A stretch of 64,000 nt of DNA. Source: Aplectana chamaeleonis (taxonomy: Eukaryota > Nematoda > Chromadorea > Rhabditida > Cosmocercidae). Below, piece by piece: positions 12,301-27,300 of the stretch (position 1 is its first letter; the number at the start of each line of letters is the position of its first letter). The stretch lies in contig JAPDOI010000182.1 in the NCBI GenBank assembly GCA_029168955.1, positions 992,001 through 1,056,000 of the forward strand. Direction: 5' to 3'. The notes under the pieces are model-generated. The model did no database searches and had not been told where the DNA came from. It saw nothing but the letters and a program-made list of their open reading frames with translations. A program made the position numbers and the translations under genes.

Positions 12301-15300
12301 ATGGATCCCGAATCACGTCTGCGCCGCATTTGCTTTATGGGCTAGCGCGGAGTCCCGCTGGTAAGTTCAGCTGTGATTTTTGAAGTTAGGCATTGCCGAA
12401 CACAGTACATGTTTCAACAGGCCATTACTCAGAAGCTTTTTAACGTTAACTATGCCGCCCTCTTCCACGCTAACAAGGGAAGTGTTTGGAGTGGTAAACG
12501 CATCTGCGAAAACGACCAATATCGTTAGTATCTCTTCTGGCTTAATAGTAAAAATGCGCAGTATCCCGCCCTGAGCTGCAGGTTCGAACAAGTTATGAGC
12601 ATTTTTTAAGCCTTGCGAAAAGGCAAGGGTACCCATCAAGCTTTTTTTGCGAGTTTCGAAAAATTTTCTCGGATTCAGCCCAAAACTTGTATGTAGGGGT
12701 AATCTAGGGTGGTGAACACGAATCTGGAGTCCATTTGTCGAAGTTCCGAGGTTTACTGTAGGTTACGGTAGGTAACATGTCATTTAGGGGGCAAAAACCA
12801 CCTTAGTATTTTGAAAATCGACAAACGGACGTTAAATTCGTATTCTCCACCCCGAATAACCCCCGTATACAATTTTTGAGCAAAATCTGAGATTTTGACC
12901 AATCTCCGTATACCCACCGTAATCTACCGTAATTAGCAAAAATCGATAAACGGACTCCAGATTCGTTTTCGGCGCACCAAATAACTCCCAGAGGCACAAT
13001 TTGAGCAATATCTACCGTAGCACTCCGAAAATCTCGAAAAAAGGCGTTTTCCCCTCGAAATTTTCCCCGGTTGGGAAGCTTCAAAGGAAATTAGCCGAAA
13101 ACTTCGGAAAAACGAGAGATGAAGAACAGATTCGTGATCAGTGAATCAAAAAACCCCCCTGGGATAATTTTAAGTCAAATCTGGAACATTTTTCTAAACC
13201 GCTTCCGAAGCTCTCTAATCGGTATAAATAAATATAAATAAATGCCCAACCGAAAATCCGTGAAGTCCAAAACGCTTTCAGCCTGGACAAAGTATGGAAA
13301 ATGCGCCTTCACCCAAATTTTGCTCAGGGTGGTAGTTTTGGGCGCTGAACACATTTATGAGGTCCGTTTCCGAATTTTCGAAAGATTAATGCCCTTTTTG
13401 GAGGGTACAAAAAGCATAAAAAGCGACCTTTTTAAGCTTGTAACTTCTTGGAACCTGCAGCTCGGGGCTGGATACTGCGCAGTTTTACTATTGAGCCACT
13501 AGAGATACTAACCATACTAATCGTTTTGGCAGATGCGTTTACCACTCTAAAAACTTCCCTTGTAAGCGGAGGCGTCTTCACCTCACCTGTGACCAGGTGA
13601 AGACACAACTGCAGCAGTTCATTGACTCAGGACGATAAGTCCTACAAGTCATGTAATGTTTTTTGATGCCTTCTATAAATTCTTTTTCAGTCGCATAATC
13701 GTTTTAGTGATTTACGAAATGATATGAAGTGAACGAACACTTGTGAGAGAATGAGGTATTATGGCACCGTGCCTCGGGAAGGCTTCTCACCATAAATTTG
13801 ATTTTGACCAGTGTGATTGTCTTCATTTCTAAATGGGCTCATATGATTTTGCTACTTCATAGAGACACTTGTGCAGCGTATCTAGCACAATTCTCCCCAT
13901 GGGACGATCAGGGATTACCACTTCAGTTGCCATCCTCTATAGTCACCTTCTCGTTAGTGCAAACTCCTTTCTTGGCAACTTTTACAAAATTTGTTGCAGT
14001 TGCTGACTTTTTCCCACCGCTGCTTGATTTGTATTTCATTATTCCTGTCGTTTTAAATCAAAGCAAACTGAATATTGGGCCCTCTCTCCTAATCTGAAAT
14101 CAGATTTTGCTGGGGACGTCTGAGAAACAAATTACAGTCCCTTTCACAGTCTGCCGGACGACGCCGTCCGTCACGCTATAAGATCTCAGAATGTTGGAGC
14201 TCGCCACCCGCTAACCAAAAGTCCGGCGGCGCGCAGCACCTCGCGCGGCCCGCGAGCGGAATGGTAGCGGGTGGCGAGCATTGGCATGCTGGCGTTCGCC
14301 ACCCGCTCACCACATTACGGCGGCGCGCTCGCAACACCACGTCGGCGCGCTCGCCTAGCGCTGGTCGCCGACGGAAAGATAGCGGGTGGCGAGCTATTGA
14401 ATGTGGCTTCCGCTTGAAATTCATGCCATGCTTGAACTTTCGCTTCGGTTATCCGGAGTTTTCGTCTGCAGGGGGGTCTATGATTTAGCACTTGGCCACG
14501 CTCATTTTTCCGTGCCGCCGCGCAATTTAAACATTAACCCAGGGTTTTTCTGCCACTCCAAAATGAAAAAATCCTTTGCGGCATTAAAAAATGGGCGTGG
14601 CCAAGTGCGATATCATAGGGCCTCCCTCCCCCCCCCCTCTGCTGCGATGGCACCGGTTATTTTTCTTAGTAACACTACATATTTTTAAAAATCTCAGATA
14701 GTCCAGGATTTTCCAGAAAGATTTATTACCATCAGTTTCGAATTAATAAAGAAATCTTAGAACTTCAAGTGTTTCTTCTGATTAAATTATAACGAATAGA
14801 GCCATATTTAAAAAAAATTAAATCTAAACGGAAACCAGGGTGCTCATATCGATCAAATATTCAAATTATCCAGCCAATGATGAAACGCATTTTTTTACTG
14901 AAAATATCTTTGTGACGAGCTGCAGAGGGGGAAAACGGAACGAAAGCATAGCCAAGGGTTTTTTTCTTGTATATGGAGTTCACCCCGTATATTCACTAAT
15001 TCCTTATTTCGAATATTCTAATCATTTCGGGAGTTCAATTATTAAACCGTTCCAAATTTGGAGAGTTCAGTCATTAAACTGTTTTGATAATCAGTTAGCT
15101 TCTTGGGAAACATCTAATTTTTGAACCTTTGGTCACCTTCCTTTCGTTACAGAGGGGCCTGACGCTGCATCCACTCCCCTCCATTTCACCACAGCGTGGG
15201 CTTTCCCCGAATCTCACTCGCTTTTCTCGTTTTTTAGTTCACGATAATCTATTTATAGTGATATGGTCATAAAACGGAAGAGCGGTGAGATTTTATCCAC

Positions 15301-18300
15301 AAGCCGCTCTTCTCCGGGGGTCAGTGGCACACTATGAGGTGGGTAGGCAGTAGAGTGTGTCAACGAATATTCGGAAAACGAATATTCGGTCGAATAAACG
15401 GATATTCGAATAATTCGATTATTCGAAAAAGTCACTTTTTCGAATAATTCGTTTATTCGAACATTCGAAAAAGTCAATTTTCCGAATTATTCGTTTATTC
15501 GAATCTTCGGAGAAGTCAATTTTTCAAATAATTCGGTTATTCGAATATTCGGAAAAGTCAGTTTTTCGAATAATTCGTTTATTCGAATATTCGAACGGCC
15601 CAATATTCGAATATTCGGCCGAATAAACGAATGATTCCAGAAAAATAGGGAGCAAAGTCTCCGGCACATGCCCATTTTTTGCGGTCCAGAGGTGAAATGT
15701 CTCCCACCAAACTGGGTACTACCTTAGCGATGGGGGGCCACTATGGCAGGATGGACGGGCCCCGCCCATTTTACCGTGCCGCACTAAATTTGAGCATCAC
15801 CCGGGGTTTCCCTTCCCTGCGATAATCAGGATTGCAGCACGGGAAAGTGGGCGTGGCCAGGTGCGATACAACAGAGCTCCCCCTCCCGCTTACTCAGACA
15901 AACCTTTGCTCGGAGCGGGCCGGCTCCTCCCATTTCTGACGTCATCGCCCGAACAGCGGCCGAGGGGCAAACTAGCCCTGTGGTCCCTGTCCAGTTCGAA
16001 TAGCAGCCTCGGCCGCTGTCCGGTCGCTCTAGGGGCGACAGCAGTGCGAGCAGTGTCAGCCAAACCGTCACTTGGTACACTGCAATCACAAACCCAGCAT
16101 GGAATTCCACTGCCAATTGTGGTATTTACGCTTTCGAAAGCCTCAGCTATCTTCCGTCCTTATCCTCTGTGATCTAATCTCTGGTTGCAAAATGTGGGCG
16201 AGGTTAGTGGTGCGTGAAGCATTGTGGAGAGGTAGAGAGCGCCTTATGAGAAACTTTCGTCGCGTCACGGAAAACGAGTGACCATCAATTCGGAGCGGGT
16301 GCCGCTCCATTAAAAATGGCTGACGCTTTATGAGAAGCGTGCTACACGTCATGGAAAATGGGTCCTGCATTATTAGAAACGTGCTCCGTATCGTGGAAGC
16401 TGAGTCTTCATGAGAAGCGTGCTCCGCCTCATGGAAAATGAGTCACGCATCATGAGAAGAGTGCGCCGCGTCATATAAAATGAGTCGCGCACCATCAGAA
16501 GCGTGCTCCGCCTCATGGAAATTGAGTCGCGCCTTATGAGAAGCGTGCGCCACGCCATGGAAAATGAGTCGCGCTCCACAGGCAGCGTTATGGCCATGCG
16601 GAGCGTTCTTTGCCTATCTCGATCAATCGCATAATTTGTAAGTTCTATTCACGCTCACACAAGTTTTGAGAAAGACTTGTTTTGATAGAAGCTAACGGAA
16701 GAGGGGGGAAATGAGGAAACAGGATAGGAAGAAAATGAGGGCTCGGAGAAGAGGGAAGAAGAAAGAGAGCGAACGAGAGAAGCAGAAACGAGTAAATAAA
16801 CGAAATGAAGCCATCGGTGAAGCTACACTCATTCGCCCGAAGAACCACCGCATAGACAGTTGGGACCGAAGATGGCTCCGAGAGGGACTGCAGTCGCCCG
16901 GAGAGCGGCTGCTGTCGCCCGATAAGGTGACTAATTTTTACTCGGAGCCAAGAGACAGCGTCGCTCGAGTCGCTCTCCAGTCCCGCTTCGAGCGATGGTT
17001 TGTCTGAGTAGATAAGCTCTGGTACATCCCTAGTGATCTGTTGATTTCGATTATCACCAGCAGCGGGGCGGTGGGCCTCGGTGAAATATAAGTAGTGATA
17101 AGGAGGTTACGACGAAAAAGCCACCGCTCCGCGCTGTGATAACCGAAAACATAAGTTCACTTGAAATGAAACAGAGTCTAGCACCCCCAAACTGATAAGA
17201 AATTCGGATATTGCTGGTAGATATCTTAGAAAAGTCAGAGATTTTGATCGTATCGCTTAACATCTACTCAAAGACCTTTTTCGTGGAAGTGCATTGGCAT
17301 AGCTTTGATCTATATAGTACCGTACAAAAAAGGTCAAGAAAGTTGGTAGTGCCGCGAACGGGGGTTCGATTATGCGTACTCGGTCCGTACTTCTTATTCG
17401 AATACTCGTGATTTTGGCCGGATATTCGAATTATTCGTATTCGAATCATTCGATTATTCGGAAAAATCTAATTTCCGAATAATGCGTTAATTCGAATATT
17501 CGGAAAAGTCAACTTTTCGAATAATTCGTTTATTAGAATATTCGGAGAAGTCGATTTTTCGAATAATTCGTTCATTTGAATATTCGAAGAAGTCAATTTT
17601 TCGAATAATTCGTTTATTCGAATATTCGAAAATTTCTATTCGTTTGATATACTCTAGTAGGCAGGTTCACCGGCTATGAATATATACTCGCCGGTAACCT
17701 TCACGGCGGCTGCGGAGTGTAACTCGTCCAGTGCGTGGGCTGCTCGTGGATTTCGGGGAGGGGTTGAAACTTCTGGGACCGCGAAACTTTTATGCGTCTA
17801 ACGAAGACTACACTGTCTCAAGATAGGCTATGAAGTTAGTTCGATGGATGAGTTGTCCGCCAGAATACCGACTCGTCTGAACACAACTTAGCTGATGCTT
17901 ATTTGTGCACTTATTCTCTGGTTCCGAGCCAATTTTACTCTGTTCCCTCGTGCGCTTGTGCGGAGCGATGGCAGAGGCAGTGAAAAGTGTGGGGAGAAGG
18001 AGACGCGCGCAGATGCACGCGATGAACGGAAATAAATTTCACTCGGAAACAGAGGATAGACCGATTTATGTGTACGCGAGTGAATAAACTATTAAAGGCA
18101 GTGGTCGCGATCAAATATGCTTGTCGTCTTTTTCTCTCTAAACCCTTTTCTGGGTCTCGAGTAATAAAACCTATAAGAAAAAATCACGAAAAAACCACTG
18201 TTTTGAGCCAAATTCGAAGCCTGAACTTTGTTCTCTTTTGATGGTGGACGAGCCCACTCCTCATCATCGGCATCGATGATCTCTTATATCAAGAACATCA

Positions 18301-21300
18301 GCTGGCTTGAAATTGAATCTCAATCAATGAGCCTTCAGATTTATGTACACATCTAATCAAAAACATTGACTGGAGCGCTTGCTTTCATTGCTCAACTGTT
18401 TTTATTGGGTAAAATTGCATTTATTTCTTCCTCTGAATGTCGATGATTTTTGACTGCTCGGTTGAGACTGCGATCTTTTTTGGCGACGCTGTGCACGTGT
18501 GCACGAACCGGCATATTTGGGTCTTAGAATCTCTAATTCTAGCACATTTTCACCGCGCTACCTTCATAGTTTTTCAGCTGTTTTTGATCTAAGCTGATTT
18601 TTGTAGTTTTTTCGATAACGTTTTTCATCGTGAACACTGCCTTTAACTAAAGCCCTCGCAGCCGCTGTGACGCTTACCATCGAGTTGAAAATGACTATAT
18701 CAAGTTTGAGCTCCGCAGTATTACAAAAAGCAAATCAAACAACAAACAGCAACAGAAAAATATTGAGAATGGTGAGATGTAGGCGAAAATTCGGGAAATG
18801 TTGCGAAGCACTTTAAAGGACGATAGCAATACACGGGCGATTCGCTAGCAAACAGCTCGCGACCCGCTATACCACCTCTCCTCGCGCTCGCGACCCGCTA
18901 TACCCATAGCGGGTAGCGAGCGAGGACGAGGGGGTAGCGGGTGGCGACCTCTCTGAAATGAGAGGTGAGCGGGTGGCATGCTCTTTGAAATGAGAGGTGA
19001 GCGAGTGGCGAGCGAGGCCCGAAATGCGCGCGGGTGGCGAGCTCCGACTTCCTGAGATAGGGCTGTGGCGTCGGTGCGGTCCGCTGTGGTGCGGCCGACC
19101 GACGTCGCAACAGCGCGAAATCATTGATACGATGTCTGAGGAAGTTATGACGGGTTGTAACGTGTTCTCTTCGCCTTAAATTTTGTACTGAAGAGTCGGA
19201 AATGACGGTTGTTCATCGGTTGTTCTCTCGCGTTGCGGCGCCGCGAAACACGCCGCAATTGCGGTGTGCGGCGCTGTCCGACGTCGGGCGGCGAAAAAGT
19301 GTGAAAAGAGCTTCACAGCCTTTCAAAGTTTGTCTCTAAAGCCTAACTGAACGCTACGTTTTCTTTCGATAGATTTGGCTTACAAGGGAAGTATAAAAAG
19401 CGTAGGTCGGATCTGCCAAAACGACCAGTATGGTTAGTATCTCTTCTGGCTCAATAGTAAAAATGCGCAGTATCCCGCCGCGAGCCGCAGGTTCAAAAAG
19501 TTATGAGCATTTTTTAAGCCTGGAGAAAAGGCAAGGGTACCCATCAAGCTTTTTTTGCGAGTTTCGAAAAAATTTTTCGGATTTAGCTCAAAAGTTGTAT
19601 GTAGGGGTAATCTAGGGTGGTGAACACAAATCTGGAGTCCATTTGTCGAAATTTCGAGGTTTACTGTAGGTTACGGTAGGTAACATGTCATTTAGGGGTC
19701 AAAACCCACCTTAGTATTTTAAAAATCGACAAACGGACGTTAAATTCGTATTCTCCATCCCGATTTACCCCCGTATACAAATTTTGAGTAAAATCTGAGA
19801 TTTTGACCAAACTACCGTATACCCACCGCAATCCGTCGTCTATCGATTTTTTGCAGATTACGGTGTAATCTGCAAAAAATCGATAGACGGACTTCAAATT
19901 CGTGTTTAGCACTCCAACTAACACTCAGTAAATGATTTTGAGACATATCTATCGTAGAAAACCGGAAATCTAGAAAAAGGCGTTTTTCCCTCGAAATTTT
20001 CCCCGGTTGGGAAGCTTCAAACGAAATGAGCCGAAAACTTTTGAAAATCGACTAATAAATCACAGAATCGTTATCAGCGCCCCAAAAAACCCCCTGGGAG
20101 AATTTTTAAGTCAAATCTGGAACATTTTTCTAAAACGCTTCCAGAGCCCTCAATTAGTAGAAATAAGCGCCCAACCGAAAACCAGTACAAGTCCAAAACG
20201 CTGTCAGTCTGGACAAAGTACGGAAAATGTTCGTTCACCAAAAATTTGCTCAGGGTGGTAGTTTTGGGTGCTGAACACATTTATGAGGTCCGTTTCCGGA
20301 TTTTCCGAAGAATAACGCGCTTTTTGGAAGGTACAAAAGCACAAAAATGAGCTTTTTAAGCTTGTAACTTCTTGGAACCCGCGGCTCGCGGCGGGATACT
20401 GCGCAGTTTTACTATTGAGCCACAAGAGATACTAACGACACTAGTCGTTTTGGCAGATCAGACTTACGCTTTGTATACTTCCCTTGTCAGAAGCTGTCTA
20501 CAAGTCTTTACGACTCGCCAAACATGCCTACATTCTTTGACCCTCATATAATTTCAGTACATATTTGAAAAAAAGGGAAATCTGGACCAGTAAGGGGTAA
20601 GTGTTGTGGCACTTTGTTATTGCCTTACCATTTTGGGGAACAACTCCCTAGAGACCCAGTAACCTCAGAAACTTTTTGACATAGTCTCTATTGAGCCGAA
20701 CGAGCATAGATTGGACATACAGAATGTTTGGCCTTGTACATATTAACTAATGAAAAAGTGTCCAAGAACTTTTGCCGCATTATTTAGAAAGGGGGACGTA
20801 TTGATTCTGTGGTCAAAACTGTTTGTTGTAGCTTTTCACTTCCGAACAGACCAAAAAGACGGATTGCTGTTGTATCACGGTAACACAGGCAAGGACATCA
20901 CCGATTACATCGCTTTCGAGCTTATTGATGGCCACCTTCACATGATCATCAACCTTGGAAGCGGAGCTGTCCGTTTACAGGTACATTGCTTCGGTTATTC
21001 TAACAGACTCACAGTGCAAAAACAAATAGATGTAAAGGAGATGAGAAATATGGAGTAGAGCGCTATAGTCCGCGTCTTACTGTTGAGGGTCCAACAATTC
21101 ACGCAGCGTCGAGTGCTCAGAAAAGTGAAAACAAGTCAATCGTAATATAAATGTAATTTACTTTAGTGTCTCAAGTAATTTACATTGATATTACATGTAA
21201 CATACATTTGCATTACATGCAACTTAAATTTTCATTACAAGTAAGTTACACTTACCTATGTTACGTGTGACTTACATTTATATATTCACCATGGATGGCC

Positions 21301-24300
21301 TTCACGTGACGCAGAGAACGTGTTCGCACTCGTCCCAGATCACGGTATCCCGTTGATATGCTGCATTCAACTTAAATGGCCTGAGATAGATCGCAAGTAA
21401 ATCACATCGCTTATACATATATGCTGCTAGTAACTTGTTTTCGGCCTTTTATGTTACAAAAGACCTGTTTTCATTTTTTGAGTGATTTCTTGGGATAAAC
21501 GGCATTTCAGGGTAGCTAATCCTGTTTCAAATTATCTTGCCGAACACAACCTGGAGTTTCCTAGTGTGAGAAGCTGAAAACATGTCCGCACAATACGGAG
21601 TGGGCAACGAATCTCTAATGACTCACAGAAATATGCACCAACTATCTTACCACTTACGGAATTCGGTCAGGAGTCGCGTTAGAACTCTTTAGCTTTTTTT
21701 CATGAGTGCCTTCAAATTAAATTCTTCTGGGATCTGTAAAACTATTTAAGATCCTGGTGAGGGCTATCCAACGGCATAATGATGGCTAGGATTCAAGTGT
21801 AAACGACCAAGTTTGGTATGAAATTTTTAGTCTGCCGTAGAGTATACAAATACTGTGCGACCGCACAGCGCTATTTGTATTATATGAAGATTTGGAAATC
21901 ACATTCCGAACTTTGTTTTCAAGTCTGAGCCTAGTATGCAGTATGCTGTTGAATAGCTGTTCTTACTTGGACCCTAGCAAACTTCCGAAGTTCTAGAAGA
22001 AGTGTTTTCTAGGATACTTTCTGAAAAAGGACACAAAAACGCATCCCCATGCGGCTTCTGACCAAGTCCTACGAGCAGTAGTTTACCGACATATGTGAAT
22101 AATCGGTGCATGTTTATTTCGCAAATATTGTTTTCCATGAGAATCCTTACAGTCTTGCCAGGAGTGATTGATACTTCTTCGTGCTGTTTCCCTTTATTTG
22201 CAACAGGAAGATTAGATAATCTCAACAGCTCTCCTATACTTGATTTCAGACTACCGCTCGACATGTCACTGAAGGCAACGGTTGGCATTCGCTCCATTTG
22301 GAACGAATTGGTCGCACAGGGAGCGTCATCGTAGATAGCATGAAGACCGACTTCAATACACCGGGCATCTCTTCGAACCTCATCGTCGGTGAGGTGTCAT
22401 TTCTGGTTTTTGAATTTCAGTTCAGTGTTTACTAGAAGTTTTGCTTCAGATGATCCAATCTACCTCGGTTGGGTACCGAACACAACCACATCGTTTCCGT
22501 CAAGCATCTGGACGGTTTCGCTAGGAAAAGGTTTCATCGGCTGTGTAAAGAACCTTCGAGTGAACGGAATCAGTGCCCGGATCGCCACCGTCTTCGAGCA
22601 CTCCAATGCCACAGGTTACTCTCCAGTTATTCAACACATTTGACAGCTGTAATTGACTGTTTACAGGCATTTCGATTGGATGTCCTCCTTCGCCGATCGC
22701 AGATCCATGTGCGAACAATCCCTGTCACAACTTCGGACGTTGCGAGCCTTTTGAGAACTCGTTTACCTGCGACTGTGCCGCAACTGACAAAGAGGGTCCA
22801 ACCTGCAACATCGGTATCGATCATACCATACTAAATTTTTCGAGAAGGGGAGATTTGCTTGGTCAAAGCTATTGTGGAGAAGCGCATTGGATTCGGCCTT
22901 TCCTTTCTTTGTGGGAAGATTTGGTTGCCTTGCTGAGATCATCAGCTGAGCACTGGGGCAAGACTGTGTGGAATTTCTGTTTAAAAACTCGAGAAAAGGA
23001 GAATGAATAACTGAAAAACGTTGGAAGCAGAGCCAATTTGTGATCGTCGAAAAAAATCTCAAAAGTGATTTCCGCCGCTTTCATCTGCTTGTAGATGTCC
23101 TTCGTTAACTGTGATTCTATGCAATAAGCTAGGCTTGTGAATCGAATGCACAGAATGGGAGGTGCTTAGTGGCAGTTTGGCTGGTTCATCCGACGCGCGC
23201 GACGGGGGGCCGCTGCGTTCACGTTGTCGCAGGATCGCCGCGCGCGGTACTCAGATCCCCTCTCCCCTCGAATTATACACAACGATAAGGCGTTCGAAGC
23301 AGTCGACTCAGGGGAGAACAAGGGAAGTTCGCTTCACGGTTGTTCCCTTGGCCTTCTCCCGAGCATGATGAACGGGAAAACAAATCCGATGATGCAATCC
23401 GGCTAGTCTCGAGGTGGTCTCGCACATCGCAAGTTGAGGGGGCAGATCGGCCACTTCAGGACGGTGTAAGGTATCTCTGTCCAGATTATCTGGGGAGATA
23501 CCAAGCTTCTCGGTAACCTGTCGTCAAAGGTGAATATTTTTGGCCCTATTCCTGCTTTCAAAGAACAGGAAACTGTTGAAAACAGCCAGTTTCGGCAAGC
23601 TGACCTTTGATAAATCAATGTCCAATGGGTGTTGGGTCGCGACAGCTTGGGGAAGACTGGCGATGGGGAGAACAAGGTAAGACCTGCTAGCCGGAGGTCC
23701 TTCCCGTCTCCCCTCGATTCCGGGGAAGTTCCTCCCCAGTTGTTTCGAGGGAAGTTTTGCTGTCGTTCTCGGGAACTTCCCCACGAATGTCTGAGTAGTG
23801 GGGATCAAACGAACCAGGGGTATTGCATTCGCCATGCTTGAGGCCTGGAATTAGTTCAGTTTTTGGAATTTTGTTGGTTGGTCACACACACTTTATATCA
23901 CCCTTTCCCTTCATTGGCTTCACATTAATGTTGCTGCTTCAACTCGAAGTATGGCTTCTTCTTTCCTCAATAATCGGGATGCGCCCCAATGGACCATCAG
24001 AATTTCGAAATCGGAATCGCGGGAATTCTCAGAGAAAATGGAGCCTTCATAGGCGTCTTTGTCGTATTTGAAGTGTTCCCTTTCGACGAAAAGTCTGAAT
24101 TTTTGGCAAGCCTTAAAGGCAATGTTCACGATGATTCTCGTTCCCAAGTTTTCCACTCAAAACAATGCGTTGGCAACAAATGTTACCAAAATCACGAAGA
24201 AACGGCGAGAAACGCACTAAAACGGTCTATTTCAGTGACATTATTCTCTGGCCTGGACTAGTTGTCCGATTGGATGAACATGTTGACGGTGGTCGTCACC

Positions 24301-27300
24301 TGTAAAAAATGGGAGTAATCGAAAATGGAAGAATATTTTGAGCAAAACAGGATTAGTTAGGGCCCGAAGGAAAGAACAGAGCAACAAAGAATGGAGAATT
24401 GCAAAAGGCGGGTCCACAAAAGATCTCATTGTCACAACGAACAGTTCCATTGATACTTAAGAGGCGGGCTGATACTTGAGGACTTCGTGCCCTTCTGGTG
24501 CGTTTTTCTCGGTTTCTTCGTCATTTCAGTTCTACTCGGAGGCCGAACAATCGATTTAGCGATTAATCTCAAAATCGAAAATTATCGTGAACACTGCCTT
24601 TAACTAATCAGCTCAAGTACTACTGTTTACCTCCCCTTCATAACAAAATCAAGTAGCCGAGGAAAATCAGTAAAAAAAATCAGTTCAGTATCGAAAAATT
24701 CCGAAGGAAACGGTGCACACAGTTAAGAAAAAAACGGGTAAAACAAGAAAGAGCAATGCGTAAGAAAGAACAAGATCAATATGAGACGAAAAGGCGACCC
24801 AAAACGAGTGAGAATCCTGAGTTCGGCAAAAAAAGAGAAGGAGTCATATCCCAATCAGGGATGTGTGGCAAACGATTTTGAGATTTCGGCAAACGGCAAT
24901 CGGCAAGAAAATCCCAAAAACGGCCGGCAAACGGCAAAAAATCTTATCCCTTAGAGTCAAAAGTTATTCACATGTGCCGCTCTACTTTTTTTCCTTTTTT
25001 TCGAAAACGTATATAAACAATCGAGTGATTCTAATTCAAGGGAGTAGTTTCATTTCAAGACATCAGGGATGGTAGTAAACTAGCCGAAACTGAGAGTTAC
25101 GAACCATGATCATGTCACGATAACCAAGAAGAATTGAGGTGTGAGACATCGAAGTTACCCTCGATCCAACTGGGAACTGCCACTTAATCGTTCGCAAAAA
25201 TGGCTGCCACTGGTAAACGAACCCGCGAACGCCGGTTCATCAACAGCGACACATCGCTCTGCACCAAAGTGCTTTGATCTCAACGCACGAGAACTAATTC
25301 TCATCATGAACTTATGCACATGCATGTGTAAAATTCGATGAGTGCGGATCTGAACCCGTGGTCGCACTGACAAGGGCAGCGCGACATCGCACTACGCCAT
25401 GTATTCACGGACTGAGAGACTTTGTAGAGGCTCTCCTAGGTTCTTGAACCCTGCTCCTCATAAATCAACAATTAACACTTTCTCAGTAGACACAGTACCT
25501 GTGAAAATGATTAGAGCAGAAATACTAGTTTCCGATTAACTTGCAATTTCTCTTGGACAGTATATGCTTGTTCTGTGTAGAGTCACTCCTTCTCGTCTTC
25601 TCGCCTTACTTTCGTTGTTTGATCCATTCAGCTGAATGTTTTACCTCTGTTTGCTTTTTCTTTATCTAGTTTTAATGAGTATCATGCGATAATGATTTTT
25701 CTCGTCGATGTTTTCAATTTAACGAGAAACGTGAACTCAGGTGAAACTGGCCGGAGAAACCTGTCACAGGAATAGCTAGGCTAAAACTTGCTGCCAGGTT
25801 GACATGAAAGTCCTTGTTTCAAAATTTCAGGTCTACTATGTTTATCTCAATCATTGATTATGAGAACCTTACAACTCACTTTAGTGGTGGCCATTCGATA
25901 TTTACTTTCTCGAGTAGCTAGAGAAATGAGAAAACACACACATTGTCATTTCTGCCTCCGCAGTATTTTTACTCCTTCAAAGCCTGTCTGAAAAATACTT
26001 TTGAAAAAAAAACCCTTGCAGAATGAAACCTTTTCATTGAAATTGAAAAGAATTCCAAACTTTCCATGAAAACAGCTTAAAATTAAAGTACTTTTCTGGT
26101 TCGGTTATTCTTTGTTATTTCAAACATTTTCTCGGATAAGTGCGAGGAATTTCCTGATATTCAATCCAGTCACATGGAGATTCGGTTTTCGGAATTAATT
26201 ATTCACTAGGCAAATTTGAAGCTTCTCAATCCGAGATTTTTTCAAATACTTTTGTTGAAAAATATATTCATTCACGAGTTCTCGAAAAGTACTTCGCAAA
26301 TAATTTTTTGAAATCACATGCTCGAAAAAGATAAATTTCGTACTTATCCAAAAAGACTTCGATTAATCTACTGCGAAAATTTTTAATGATTGAACCCAGT
26401 CAATGAAGCCTTTTCGAAAATTCTGAATGCTTGAACAACTTCGATTAATGCCTCACACGTTTTCTCCGACGAAAAGCAGTGAATGTTTTCAGCTCCGAAT
26501 TCGGGACGCTCAAATGTGCCGTTATGTTGGCCACGTATTCGAGAAACCGAATAACTGAAACATCTAATGAATCCATTACTCAAGATTCCCGAATGTATCG
26601 AATATTATAAAAACGATTAATTGAAATAACAAGATGAACTGAATAATCGAAAAAACATAAAATTAAAATCTCCGAATGAATAAAACATTCAAGTAATCAA
26701 GGTATTGGACTAATTGATGGTTCCGGTTTACATTCTAGTCGATACTGCGGAGATTGAAATGACAAGGCATAAGTTTTCTCTCTTTTTTTGAATTTTGCAT
26801 AGAAAAGAAAACAAAAATAAAACCCGAGAAAACAGAAAATACATGATCACAACAAAAGTGAATAGTAAATTTCCCATGAATTTATTTGAAGGAAAAAAAA
26901 AGATCTGAAATTTGGAGTTAGAGACTTCAACATCAAATTTCTGAGCGTTCTGGTCTAGTTAATCCACTGACAGGTTTCTCGGTCACAATAACCTCAATTT
27001 GTAGTCCTCGTAAAATCGAAGAACACAAGAAAATCGAGCACGCAAAATGCTCAGCAAAGAAAATGAATTAGAGGGAAGCAGTCAGCTGAACGAGGGAAGC
27101 AATAATTGGCTATTGATCGCGTTATCACTGCGCATGACGAACGGTGCGCCAGCCGTTGGGGGGACTGGCGTATATTTACACAGTTCTTGGCCCAATCACG
27201 GCTCCAGTGATGATGGGTGAGAAACCCGGAGTTGGCGGGTTACGCTAAAAAGTCCTCTCGAGGACTTTTTAGCCTAACCCGCCATCGCCGTCAAACGCAC

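Noticed and set aside
16143..16597. Minus-strand frames with a repeating 14-residue motif
   Set aside because: They follow from a 42 bp minisatellite and lack gene signals.
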